From NCBI GenBank assembly GCA_015660995.1, contig JACTUC010000006.1:47566-111565 (forward strand): DNA of 64,000 nt. The letters are read 5' to 3'. The stretch's first letter is position 1, and each line of letters begins with the position of its first letter. The notes under the pieces were generated by a model. It did not search any database. It saw only the letters and a list, made by a program, of their open reading frames with translations, and was not told the DNA's origin. A program made the translations under genes and the position numbers. The stretch comes from Candidatus Methanomethylicaceae archaeon (GTDB lineage: Archaea; Thermoproteota; Methanomethylicia; Methanomethylicales; Methanomethylicaceae). This document shows, piece by piece, positions 1 through 7,776 of the stretch.

Positions 1-266
1 ACCAGCATGGCATAGAAGATCCAAAAGGCGCCATAGCTTGTGAAGGCTGTAAAGCCAAAGGTATTGCCCTTTCTCATCTCGAAGGCGCCCGTTATCAGTT
101 GAGTAATTCCACCGTAGGTGAAGGCTAGGGGCATGACCACTGCTACCGTAGATGCTGGGAGGAGACCTGCGTTGGCGAAGCTTAAGAGGAATGTTGTTAT
201 AGCGAACGCTGATAGGCCGAGAGGCGCAGGATCCCCAAGCATTGCCTTTTCTGAAGTGTTGCTCAT
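1..266 (-). CDS. SatP/YaaH (GPR1/FUN34) acetate transporter, C-terminus cut by window edge
   Basis: Reading the minus strand from an ATG at 266 gives about 88 residues that stay open to the window edge. The N-terminus has the family hallmark DPAPLGLSAFAITTFLLS, then a second hydrophobic stretch and the family signature FTSYGAFWIFYAML. GPR1/FUN34/YaaH proteins are six-helix acetate/succinate channels or symporters; only the first two or three helices are in view. The start lies 6 bases after the acs stop, so the two are almost certainly one transcript: import of acetate and its activation. An ATG at 273 is out of frame. Family assignment is firm; substrate is inferred from the family and from the acs neighbour. 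Confidence 0.85.
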   Translation of the reverse strand, partial: MSNTSEKAMLGDPAPLGLSAFAITTFLLSFANAGLLPASTVAVVMPLAFTYGGITQLITGAFEMRKGNTFGFTAFTSYGAFWIFYAML

Positions 267-272
267 TGCTCA

Positions 273-2243
273 TTACCTGAGATTCTCTTCAACAGAGAGT
301 ATTTCTAGCTTAAACTCTTCGTAGGCCTTCTTTGCCTCCTCCACACTCGTCTCGTCTTCCAATGTCGTTATGTCACCGATGTTCCTCTCCTCAGCTACGG
401 CACCTATCACTCTTCTCATTATCTTGCCGCTTCTGGTCTTTGGCAACTTATTTACAAAGTATAGGGCCTGAGGAGCAGCTATGGGCCCAATTGCCTGCCT
501 TATTTGATTGATGAGCTCAACTCTCAGCTGTGGAGAAGGTGTGTATCCAGGTCTGAGGATGACGAAGGCAACGGGTACCTGCATCTTTATTGGATCAGCC
601 TTGCCTATCACCGCAGACTCAGCAACAGCGGGATGCGATATCAAAACATTCTCCAATTCAATGGTTCCGATTCTGTGGCCAGCCACCTTGAGAACTTCGT
701 CAGCCCTACCCAAAAGCCAGAGATATCCATCGCTATCCTTCATGGCAAAATCCCCTGGGTAATAGAAACCTGGGAACTTCGTGAAGTAGGTCTTTTTAAA
801 CCTCTCATGGTCTCCCCAGATGGTTATGAATTCGCCTGGCCACGGTTTTCGTATGACGAGATATCCCTTCTCGTCAGGCTTGGCTATCATTTTATCTTCT
901 GTATAAACATCTGCGTCCACTCCTGGCAAGGGGAAGGTAGCTGAACCTGGCTTGAGGGGAACTAGGGCGAGGCCAGGCTGTGGAGAAATCATTATCCCCC
1001 CTGTTTCAGTCTGCCACCAAGTATCAACTATTGGCGTTTTTTCTTGGCCGATATACTTGTAATACCAGCTCCATGCCTCAGGATTGATAGGTTCGCCAAC
1101 GGAACCAAGTATCCTTAGGGTGGATAATTGGTGTTTTTTTGCCCAGCTCTCCCCATGCTTCATGTGCATCCTTATGGAGGTCGGGGAAGTGTAGAATATG
1201 GTTACACCATACCTCTCAATCATATCCCACCACCTATCGGGTGTGGGGTAATCCGGTGCACCTTCGTATATTAATGAGGTTACCCCGCTTATCAATGGAC
1301 CATAGACAATGTAGGTATGGCCGGTAATCCAGCCAACATCGGCAGCGCACCAGAAGATGTCTTTGTCGTTCACATCGAAGACAACCTTCTGGGTAAAATA
1401 TGCCCACACCATATAGCCAGCGGTTCCGTGGGTGGCTCCTTTTGGTTTGCCCGTCGTTCCAGAGGTATAAAGAATAAAGCTGGGGTGCATCCCGTCAAGC
1501 TTCTCAGGCTCAACGTAGGCGTCTGCCGACTCAACCAACTCGTGGTACCACACATCCCTGTCCTCAACCATGTTAACAATATTGTGGCCTCTCCGCACCA
1601 CCAAAACTTTTTCCACGGTGGTTGTATGCTTTAGCGCCTCGTCCACAACCCCCTTGATCTCAATGGTCTTGCCCCTCCTGTAACTTTCGTCAGCAGTTAT
1701 GATCACCTTGCTCTGGGAGTCATTCACTCGATCTGCTATCGCTTGGGCAGCAAACCCGGCGAAGATAACAGAATGAATTGCCCCAATCCTAACCGTAGCA
1801 AGCATGCTGATCAGCAGTTCAGGGATCATGGGCATGTAGATTGTAACCCTGTCCCCTTTCCTCACTCCTAAACTTCTCAAAACCGACGCAAATTTGTTTA
1901 CCTCACGGTACAGATCATAGTAAGTCAGGGTACGTTTCTCCCCATTCTCGCCTTCCCAATAATATGCAACCTTGTTCTTTCTCCAACTCTCAACGTGCCG
2001 ATCAAGGGCATTATATGAAATGTTGGTCTTCATCGACGCAAACCACTTGGCGTATGGAGGTTCTTCCATAGGCTGAAAGGCAAGGCCGTTCTTTTCGTAC
2101 CAAAATAGTTCATCAGCGAACTTCTGCCAAAACAACTCAGGGTTCTCCAAACTGCGTTTATGAACGTCCTTCAGAACGTTCACATCAGGATGGATGGTTT
2201 TTGAAGTTGGCAGGGCATTTAAAATTTTTTCCAATTCTCCCAC
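273..2243 (-). CDS. acsA: acetyl-CoA synthetase (AMP-forming)
   Basis: This 656-residue protein has the usual length of AMP-forming acetyl-CoA synthetase, which makes acetyl-CoA from acetate, ATP and CoA via acetyl-AMP. An N-terminal ACS domain is followed by the ATP-binding loop ILYTSGTTGKPKGA (about residue 260), the WWQTETGG motif (about 410) and the C-terminal swivel domain with PKTRSGKIMRR, whose lysine is the conserved catalytic and acetylation site. The start is a GTG; an AT-rich box at about 2268-2278 sits roughly 27 bases upstream, which suggests a leaderless message. The SatP-type transporter follows 6 bases downstream. In a methanogen this pair could serve acetoclastic growth or simple acetate assimilation; the sequence does not decide between them. 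Confidence 0.95.
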   Translation of the reverse strand: MGELEKILNALPTSKTIHPDVNVLKDVHKRSLENPELFWQKFADELFWYEKNGLAFQPMEEPPYAKWFASMKTNISYNALDRHVESWRKNKVAYYWEGENGEKRTLTYYDLYREVNKFASVLRSLGVRKGDRVTIYMPMIPELLISMLATVRIGAIHSVIFAGFAAQAIADRVNDSQSKVIITADESYRRGKTIEIKGVVDEALKHTTTVEKVLVVRRGHNIVNMVEDRDVWYHELVESADAYVEPEKLDGMHPSFILYTSGTTGKPKGATHGTAGYMVWAYFTQKVVFDVNDKDIFWCAADVGWITGHTYIVYGPLISGVTSLIYEGAPDYPTPDRWWDMIERYGVTIFYTSPTSIRMHMKHGESWAKKHQLSTLRILGSVGEPINPEAWSWYYKYIGQEKTPIVDTWWQTETGGIMISPQPGLALVPLKPGSATFPLPGVDADVYTEDKMIAKPDEKGYLVIRKPWPGEFITIWGDHERFKKTYFTKFPGFYYPGDFAMKDSDGYLWLLGRADEVLKVAGHRIGTIELENVLISHPAVAESAVIGKADPIKMQVPVAFVILRPGYTPSPQLRVELINQIRQAIGPIAAPQALYFVNKLPKTRSGKIMRRVIGAVAEERNIGDITTLEDETSVEEAKKAYEEFKLEILSVEENLR

Positions 2244-2441
2244 CTAACCCATTTCCCTATTTACTAGAGTTTATGGTTGCTCTTGACTTATTTGATCTGC
2301 GACTTCTGGCAAAGGAGCGATGTTAGGTTTGACTTAATATACATTTCCTTTGCCATAAGACAAGCGCTTAATTGTCATATTATATAAACGTTCTCAATGA
2401 TTATAATTATATATAATTACAGATTAAGCTGCCATTCCATG
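2244..2441. other. AT-rich intergenic region with acs promoter
   Basis: No gene seen. The acs-proximal end holds a TATA-like CATAAACT box (minus strand, about 2268-2278) suited to a leaderless acs transcript. The other half is very AT-rich and includes a 16-bp perfect palindrome of A and T (2404-2419), which could be part of the DUF72 transcript terminator but is too simple in sequence to interpret. Confidence 0.4.
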
Positions 2442-3188
2442 TCAACTTTTTAGGTAATCTAAGAGGGCATAGGCATCTGTCGGGGAATGACCAGAATAAT
2501 ATTTGTTGCAATAGACAAAGACTTCATTTGAGTCATCAATCAACTTCCTGATCTTTCCTGCCCATTCCTTTGTATCTGCGGTTCTATCTCTCTCAACCTT
2601 GCCAGTTGTCCCCTTTATTTTCTTGTTGTCCCCTTCTAGCCTTATGTATGTGAATCCAGCTGTTAAAACATCAATCTTTGGCATGGAAGGATGATCAACA
2701 ATAGCGAGCGCAATCCCCCTGTCTCTTAGGATTGAATATAGTCGGTCTTCAAGCATCTTCCTGTTCTTAACTTCCATAACAAACCGGTGCGCCCTGGGTA
2801 GTATGCCAAGGAACTCCCTTAAATTTGGCAAGTCCTCTGGAGTGAACTCAGGAGAGAGCTGAATGAGCAGAGGACCTTCTTTCTCCTTGAGAAGTGACAT
2901 CCTGTTCAAGAAAACGCGTGTCTCTTCCTCCACGCCTAGAAGCTTCTTCTCCTGGGTGACCTTCTTGGGGAACTTTGCGGAAAAGAGAAAACCAGATGGA
3001 GTCTGGTCCCTCCAGTTTTCCACCACGGCAATACTAGGTATTCTGTAAAACGTATTGTCGATCTCGACCGAGCCGAAGTGCTTGGAATATTCAGAGAGGA
3101 ACTGAGCCGGCTTCAGCCCTTCAGGATAAAAATTCCCGACCCAAAAATCGTAGCCCCACCCCACAGTGCCTAGATGCAGTTTATCCAA
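2442..3188 (-). CDS. DUF72 (YecE-like) family protein
   Basis: The 248-residue protein opens with LHLGTVGWGYDFWVGNFYP and continues with SVEIDNTFYRIPS, the two signatures of the DUF72 family, which folds as a TIM-like barrel. The usual C-terminal motif with a conserved Tyr/Asn cluster is present as VYCNKYYSGHSPTDA. No biochemical function is established for the family. Its ATG overlaps the end of the upstream LigD-type phosphoesterase gene by 8 bases, so they are co-transcribed; a link to nucleic-acid repair is plausible from that context only. Confidence 0.85.
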   Translation of the reverse strand: MDKLHLGTVGWGYDFWVGNFYPEGLKPAQFLSEYSKHFGSVEIDNTFYRIPSIAVVENWRDQTPSGFLFSAKFPKKVTQEKKLLGVEEETRVFLNRMSLLKEKEGPLLIQLSPEFTPEDLPNLREFLGILPRAHRFVMEVKNRKMLEDRLYSILRDRGIALAIVDHPSMPKIDVLTAGFTYIRLEGDNKKIKGTTGKVERDRTADTKEWAGKIRKLIDDSNEVFVYCNKYYSGHSPTDAYALLDYLKS

Positions 3189-3582
3189 GCTTATCCCTCG
3201 TCTTCATCACTAACCATTGCTTCTCCCCCGCCTTTTTGAACCTCATTAGTGCATACCTTCCATGCAACCTTCTGCCATTGATAATGAACTCGATCATGTC
3301 CTCCCCCCATGCTATCGGTTCGTAGGTGCCACTATCCCAAATAGACACAGCTCCCGCTCCATACTCGCCCTTGGGTATCTCCCCCTCGAAACTGCCGTAC
3401 TCCAGTGGGTGATCCTCAACCTCGATAGCAAGATGTTTCTCGCCAGGGTTCTCCGGCATACCCTTGGGCACGGCCCAGCTCTTGAGGACCCCATCTTTCT
3501 CAAGCCTCAGGTCGTAGTGGAGCCTCCTGGCACGGTGCTCTTGAATGACGTAAGCTCTCCTGCCGCCCCTGGATCCACTCAA
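3181..3582 (-). CDS. stand-alone LigD-type DNA 3'-phosphoesterase (PE) domain protein
   Basis: 133 residues covering just the 3'-phosphoesterase module found at the N-terminus of bacterial DNA ligase D. The key segment is VIQEHRARRLHYDLRLE (about 13-29), which holds the metal/phosphate-binding histidines, followed by SWAVPKG, the acidic EDHPLEYGSFEG and the GEYGAGAV segment. Known PE proteins trim 3'-terminal ribonucleotides and 3'-phosphates at nicks and breaks; free-standing archaeal versions exist. No ligase, polymerase or Ku gene is next to it here. It overlaps the DUF72 gene by 8 bases. The family call is firm; the role in end-processing is inferred. Confidence 0.9.
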   Translation of the reverse strand: MSGSRGGRRAYVIQEHRARRLHYDLRLEKDGVLKSWAVPKGMPENPGEKHLAIEVEDHPLEYGSFEGEIPKGEYGAGAVSIWDSGTYEPIAWGEDMIEFIINGRRLHGRYALMRFKKAGEKQWLVMKTRDKLG

Positions 3583-3636
3583 GACTTCTCCACCTGGTAT
3601 GGTACAATATATCTATGCCCGAGGCATTAAAATGAG

Positions 3637-3710
3637 TGGGCCCGGAGGGATTTGAACCCTCGACCACTCGATTATCAGTCGAGTGCTCAACCAGGCTGAG
3701 CTACGAGCCC
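3637..3710 (-). tRNA. tRNA-Ile(GAT)
   Basis: The minus strand folds into a full cloverleaf: acceptor stem GGGCTCG/CGGGCCC, anticodon stem CTCGA/TCGAG with loop CTGATAA (anticodon GAT), and a T-loop GTTCAAATC. CCA is not encoded. No intron. AT-rich boxes at about 3722-3745 lie upstream as promoter candidates. Confidence 0.97.
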
Positions 3711-3866
3711 TCCCTTCGAAGAAATAAACTCCCTACGGATTTATTCTTTTTGCCAGTTCCGTAAAACCTTCATCCGCCTTAGAAGATTTGTCATTGAGAA
3801 CACTGAGCGTAAGCATTCAGCCTCCGGCCTTCCTCTCAGGAAGCTTATTGTTCCCCATCCTAAATG

Positions 3867-3876
3867 CTTAAATCCT
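3867..3876 (+). promoter_or_regulatory. box A of tRNA-Ala
   Basis: GCTTAAATCC lies about 30 bases before the tRNA-Ala 5' end, the spacing of an archaeal TATA box from its transcription start. Confidence 0.5.
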
Positions 3877-3901
3877 CCGTTAAAATCTTCCATTAGTGGA
3901 A

Positions 3902-3976
3902 GGGCCGGTAGATCAGTCGCAGATCACCTGCCTCGCACGCAGGGGGCCGCGGGTTCAAGTCCCGCCCGGTCCACCA
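3902..3976 (+). tRNA. tRNA-Ala(CGC), CCA encoded
   Basis: Cloverleaf with acceptor stem GGGCCGG/CCGGTCC, anticodon stem CCTGC/GCAGG and loop CTCGCAC (anticodon CGC), T-loop GTTCAAGTC, discriminator A and genomically encoded CCA. No intron. Confidence 0.97.
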
Positions 3977-4115
3977 TTTTAGATAATAAAGGCAATAACA
4001 TGAAGATCCCTCCAAAAAATAGAACCAAAGGGTATCTCGAAAGCTAAATTAAAACCCAGTACAGTTAACGAAGCAACGAAAAAGTATATACCTCATCACG
4101 ATAACCTTTTCTCGA

Positions 4116-4733
4116 GTGATCAGAATGAAGATTGGAGAAGAGTTCTACCCAAGTTCGAAGATGATGATGCTTTATGTGACCTACCTTCTAATGGCTATCA
4201 TCCCGCTCTATGCGCTTGGGATTGGCATATCTTTGGTTGTAGCATATTATGCCTCAGTTTTTGCAGCCGAAGTATTTGCACTCGCTTACCTCCTGCCCCT
4301 GACTGTTATCACACTCTTCGCCCTATTCTGGATCCCTAAGTACTTCAAATCCATAAAATACCTTTTCACGGAAACCGACGTTAGGGTTGAGATAGGCGTG
4401 TGGTGGAAGGAACGCCACGCAATTCCCTACTCAAGGATAATGAACGTTGACACAATCCAGGGTCCGATTTCAAGGATTTATGGTCTTGGAACTGTAGACA
4501 TCTATACTGCTGGATATACTGGAGTTGCCGGAGGGACAGGCGGGCCAAAAGCCAGGCGCGCCGAGGCTTCATTAATAAACGTTCCAGACTTTCACGATCT
4601 GAGAGAGCAGGTGTTAGAAGTTGTCCGAGGAAAGCCTTTGTTCGGTCTGCCTGCTGCAGCTACCGACAATATTAGCGAGCAGATGCTGAGCGAGCTTAAA
4701 GAGATCAGGAAATTGATGGAAACAAAATCCTGA
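4116..4733 (+). CDS. PH-domain (DUF304/bPH2) membrane protein
   Basis: 205 residues. Two strongly hydrophobic segments (about 18-50 and 52-75) are followed by a cytosolic bPH2-type domain: YLFTETDVRVEIGVWW, then the IPYSRIMNVDTIQGPISRI segment and GTVDIYTAG, all typical of the DUF304/YdbS group. The function of such proteins is not established; they are membrane-anchored PH-fold proteins. The TATA box GTATATA at about 4083-4089 sits about 30 bases before the GTG at 4116, supporting a leaderless start there; an in-frame ATG at 4125 is the alternative. It is followed 61 bases later by proB but has its own promoter and probably an unrelated role. Confidence 0.8.
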   Translation: MIRMKIGEEFYPSSKMMMLYVTYLLMAIIPLYALGIGISLVVAYYASVFAAEVFALAYLLPLTVITLFALFWIPKYFKSIKYLFTETDVRVEIGVWWKERHAIPYSRIMNVDTIQGPISRIYGLGTVDIYTAGYTGVAGGTGGPKARRAEASLINVPDFHDLREQVLEVVRGKPLFGLPAAATDNISEQMLSELKEIRKLMETKS

Positions 4734-4794
4734 CTCTCTTTTTCTTTGCTTGTAATCAAAATCTTAAATATCAACAGCATGATTTTATCTTCTA

Positions 4795-5637
4795 GTGATT
4801 AATGTTATGGTCATCGGCGGCAGCTCCGGCGGGGAGCGTGGATGCAGAAAAGAGCTGAGATCGGCAAAGTTGGTAGTCGTCAAGATAGGTGCATCATCAC
4901 TGTCTGGATCTTCAGGCTCGTTGGATCTTGGCAGATTGGGCTCCCTCTGTAAGGAGCTGGTGGCAGTCAAGAATAAAGGGATCAATGTAGTCTTGGTCTC
5001 GTCGGGCGCCATAAGGGCGGGCAGGGCCACAATGATGGATCTGACCAAGAATGGTGAGATGGCAGGCCTCCAGGCTTTGGCTGCCATTGGACAGGTAGTG
5101 CTGATGGAGGCTTATCGTGATATTATGGCGGACAAAGGTTGCAAAGTCGCCCAGATCCTCCTCACTTGGGACGACTTCAGGAACAAGAGAAGGCTGAGAA
5201 ACCTGCTTAACACCTTCAACAGCCTCCTTTTACTGGGCGTTGTCCCCATAATCAACGAGAACGATACCATTGCAGTCGACGAGATAAAGTTTGGCGATAA
5301 TGACACTCTCTCGGCATTGGTTGCCAAGTACATGCAGGCAGATCTGCTAGTCCTGCTTTCGGACATCGATGGCCTTTACACTGGAGATCCAGGAAACGTC
5401 GGCTCCAAGTTAGTCCCTTGCATCGATTCTATCACCCCTGACGTGGAGAAGGTCGTCTCGGAGAAGCACGATGGGTTTGGCGGCATGGAAACTAAGCTCA
5501 AAGCCGCCAAGATTGCAACGGGATCGGGCATTCCCATGGTGATCGCCAACGGGGGTAGCCCGAAGGTGCTCGAAAGGATAATAAATGGTGAGCGGATAGG
5601 CACGCTCTTTTTGCCGGGGGACCAAGATGGGCAGTAG
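4795..5637 (+). CDS. proB: glutamate 5-kinase (no PUA domain)
   Basis: First enzyme of proline synthesis: glutamate plus ATP to gamma-glutamyl phosphate. The amino-acid-kinase fold is clear: KLVVVKIGASSL near the start, VVLVSSGAI for glutamate/phosphate binding, PIINENDTI, KFGDNDTLSALVA and LLSDIDGLYTGDP, then GFGGMETKLKAA for nucleotide binding. The protein ends at about 280 residues, so the C-terminal PUA domain of the 367-residue E. coli enzyme is absent. GTG at 4795 or ATG at 4807 can be the start; an AAATAT box at about 4764-4770 suits a leaderless message from either. The stop overlaps the start of proA by 11 bases, so the three pro genes form one operon. Confidence 0.95.
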   Translation: MINVMVIGGSSGGERGCRKELRSAKLVVVKIGASSLSGSSGSLDLGRLGSLCKELVAVKNKGINVVLVSSGAIRAGRATMMDLTKNGEMAGLQALAAIGQVVLMEAYRDIMADKGCKVAQILLTWDDFRNKRRLRNLLNTFNSLLLLGVVPIINENDTIAVDEIKFGDNDTLSALVAKYMQADLLVLLSDIDGLYTGDPGNVGSKLVPCIDSITPDVEKVVSEKHDGFGGMETKLKAAKIATGSGIPMVIANGGSPKVLERIINGERIGTLFLPGDQDGQ

Positions 5638-6967
5638 CCTGATGGAAAAGGTTGCAAGGGCAAAGAGAGCAGGTCTCCTGCTTTCACAGACACCCCGCAG
5701 AACCAGAGACCACGCTCTGAACTCTGCGGCAAAGATGTTGCTGGAGAAAAAAGAGGAGATACTAAAAGCCAACTCGAAGGACATCGCTGCGGCCAGGGCG
5801 CAGCTAGCTGAGGGAAAGCTCTCCAAGTCCCTGCTGGATAGGCTTGAGCTTGATCAGGCAAAGCTAACCGAAATATCGAAGATGATCGAGAGCGTGGCGA
5901 AGCTCGACGATCCCGTGGGCAAGACTGTTTATGCAGTAAAGCTGGATAGTGGCTTAGACCTCTTCAAGATAACCGTTCCCTTTGGGCTCATAGCATCTAT
6001 ATTTGAGAGCAGGCCTGATGCTCTGCCCCAGATAGCCTCGCTTTGCTTGAAATCAGGCAACGCTGTCCTGCTGAAGGGCGGCTCAGAGGCGCAAGAGACT
6101 AACCGCTCAATCTTCCAAGTTATGAGCCAGGCTTTCGCCTCTGCAGGCGTCCCCGATGGAAGCATGGTACTCGTGGAGGGCAGGGCAGCCATTGCTGAAA
6201 TCTTGAAGATGGAGGGCACTGTGGACCTAATAATTCCGAGAGGTAGCAATGAGTTCGTGAGGCACATCCAAGAGAGCACCAGGATACCTGTACTAGGACA
6301 CTCTTCTGGAATATGCCACATATACGTTGAAAGCACTGCCGACCACGAAAAAGCAGTTGGGATCTGCCATGACGCAAGGGTGCAGTATCCTGCTGCGTGC
6401 AATTCTATGAAAGTCCTGCTTATAGACGACAAGATTGCACCGGTGCTTTTGCCGAAAATAGCCAATAAGCTCGTTGGCAGTGGGGTGAAATTGAAGGGGT
6501 GCAAAGAAACGATCAAGGTGCTCAGTGCTCGAGGCATCCCAGTTGAGCCAGCGCAAGAGTCCGACTACCATCACGAGTACCTTGAACTCACCCTGCCAAT
6601 TAGGATCGTGAAGGGTGTCGACGAGGCTGTGGCGCATATCAACCGCCACGGATCCAAGCACACAGACTCTATCATCTCCGAAGACGCTAAAGCTGTGAAG
6701 ACTTTTCTGAACGGCGTAGACTCATCTACAGTGATCCGTAACGCCTCAACACGCTTCAGCGACGGCTACCGGTATGGTCTGGGTGCAGAAGTCGGTATAA
6801 GCACAAACAAGATTCATGCGAGAGGACCAGTGGGGCTTGAAGGACTGGTGACAACAAAATATGTGCTGTTGGGATCGGGCCAGAGGGTGCTAGATTACGC
6901 TGGCAAAGGCGCCAAACCCTTCGTTCATGAAAGGATCGATGGCAAATGGGAGGAACGATTGAAATGA
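5627..6967 (+). CDS. proA: gamma-glutamyl phosphate reductase
   Basis: 446 residues; reduces gamma-glutamyl phosphate to glutamate 5-semialdehyde with NADPH. Aldehyde-dehydrogenase superfamily features are visible: PFGLIASIFESRPD (about 120), GNAVLLKGGSEA, LIIPRGSNEFVR, and the catalytic-cysteine region RVQYPAACNSMKVLL (about 250-265). The C-terminal half has the ProA-specific GLGAEVGISTNKIHARGP. The start overlaps proB and the stop overlaps the ATG of proC, giving translational coupling across the operon. Length and motifs match bacterial ProA closely; complete proBAC sets are uncommon in archaea, where many lineages lack this route. Confidence 0.96.
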   Translation: MGSSLMEKVARAKRAGLLLSQTPRRTRDHALNSAAKMLLEKKEEILKANSKDIAAARAQLAEGKLSKSLLDRLELDQAKLTEISKMIESVAKLDDPVGKTVYAVKLDSGLDLFKITVPFGLIASIFESRPDALPQIASLCLKSGNAVLLKGGSEAQETNRSIFQVMSQAFASAGVPDGSMVLVEGRAAIAEILKMEGTVDLIIPRGSNEFVRHIQESTRIPVLGHSSGICHIYVESTADHEKAVGICHDARVQYPAACNSMKVLLIDDKIAPVLLPKIANKLVGSGVKLKGCKETIKVLSARGIPVEPAQESDYHHEYLELTLPIRIVKGVDEAVAHINRHGSKHTDSIISEDAKAVKTFLNGVDSSTVIRNASTRFSDGYRYGLGAEVGISTNKIHARGPVGLEGLVTTKYVLLGSGQRVLDYAGKGAKPFVHERIDGKWEERLK

Positions 6968-7776
6968 GCAAGATGTCACTCGCCGTAATCGGCTATGGGA
7001 AGATGGGGTCATCACTAATTAAAGGCGCACTAAAATCAGGTCTCATAATACCAGGAGATACCAAAGTCTTTGACACCGATGGTGAACGGGCGGACCTGGC
7101 AAGGAAAGATGGACTCGTGGTCATAGAGAAACTTGACAGCGTAGCAGGATCGGACGCGGTGCTACTCTCGGTCAAGCCCAAGGACATGGGAGAGCTGTTG
7201 GACAAGCTGAAGCCAATTATCACGGCCAGCAGCACCCTCTTCGTATCAATCGCTGCAGGCGTGAAGATCGCATATATTGAATCCAAGCTCGGCGAGGGTT
7301 CAAGGGTCGTGCGGGTAATGCCAAACATTGCTGCCTCGGTCAACGAGGCTGCCAGCGCCTTCACTGCAAATAGGTGGGTCAAGGACGCGGATCTGCTCTT
7401 CGTCGGCTCCCTCCTTAAAGGAGTCGGCCTGGCTTACTGGCTAGACGGCGAAGACATGATCGATTCAGTCACAGGCATCAGCGGGAGCGGGCCAGCATAC
7501 TTTTTTAAGCTAATGAAGGCTATGGAGGAAGCTGGGAAAAAGACTGGTCTCTCGGAGAAGCTTGCGAGATCACTAGTCGCCCAGACCTGCAAAGGCTCCG
7601 GTGCTCTTGCGCTGCAGTCTGACCAATCCTTCGACCAGCTTATCAATGCTGTCGCCTCGCCTGGCGGTACAACGGAAGAGGCTCTAAAGGTAATGGACTC
7701 CAAGGGTTTCTCTGAAACTGTGACAGGCGCTGTCTTGGCTGCCATTGAAAAGTCGAAAAGGATGAGCCGCAGCTGA
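6964..7776 (+). CDS. proC: pyrroline-5-carboxylate reductase
   Basis: Last step of proline synthesis: reduction of 1-pyrroline-5-carboxylate. The start is taken as the ATG at 6964, which overlaps the proA stop (ATGA) and is preceded by a good Shine-Dalgarno GGAGG at 6949-6953; the upstream in-frame ATG at 6946 has none. From there the protein is about 270 residues: Rossmann motif VIGYGKMGSSLIKGAL, the VKPKDM segment, RVMPNIAASVNEAASAF and the C-terminal dimer domain with GISGSGPAYFF and ASPGGTTEEAL. All are hallmark ProC motifs. Confidence 0.96.
   Translation: MSKMSLAVIGYGKMGSSLIKGALKSGLIIPGDTKVFDTDGERADLARKDGLVVIEKLDSVAGSDAVLLSVKPKDMGELLDKLKPIITASSTLFVSIAAGVKIAYIESKLGEGSRVVRVMPNIAASVNEAASAFTANRWVKDADLLFVGSLLKGVGLAYWLDGEDMIDSVTGISGSGPAYFFKLMKAMEEAGKKTGLSEKLARSLVAQTCKGSGALALQSDQSFDQLINAVASPGGTTEEALKVMDSKGFSETVTGAVLAAIEKSKRMSRS

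Noticed and set aside
2404..2419. 16-bp perfect palindrome of A and T
   Set aside because: Pure AT sequence in an AT-rich spacer; chance palindromes are expected.
5376..5861. 161-residue open frame on the minus strand
   Set aside because: It lies across proB/proA, both unmistakable; the frame is a shadow.
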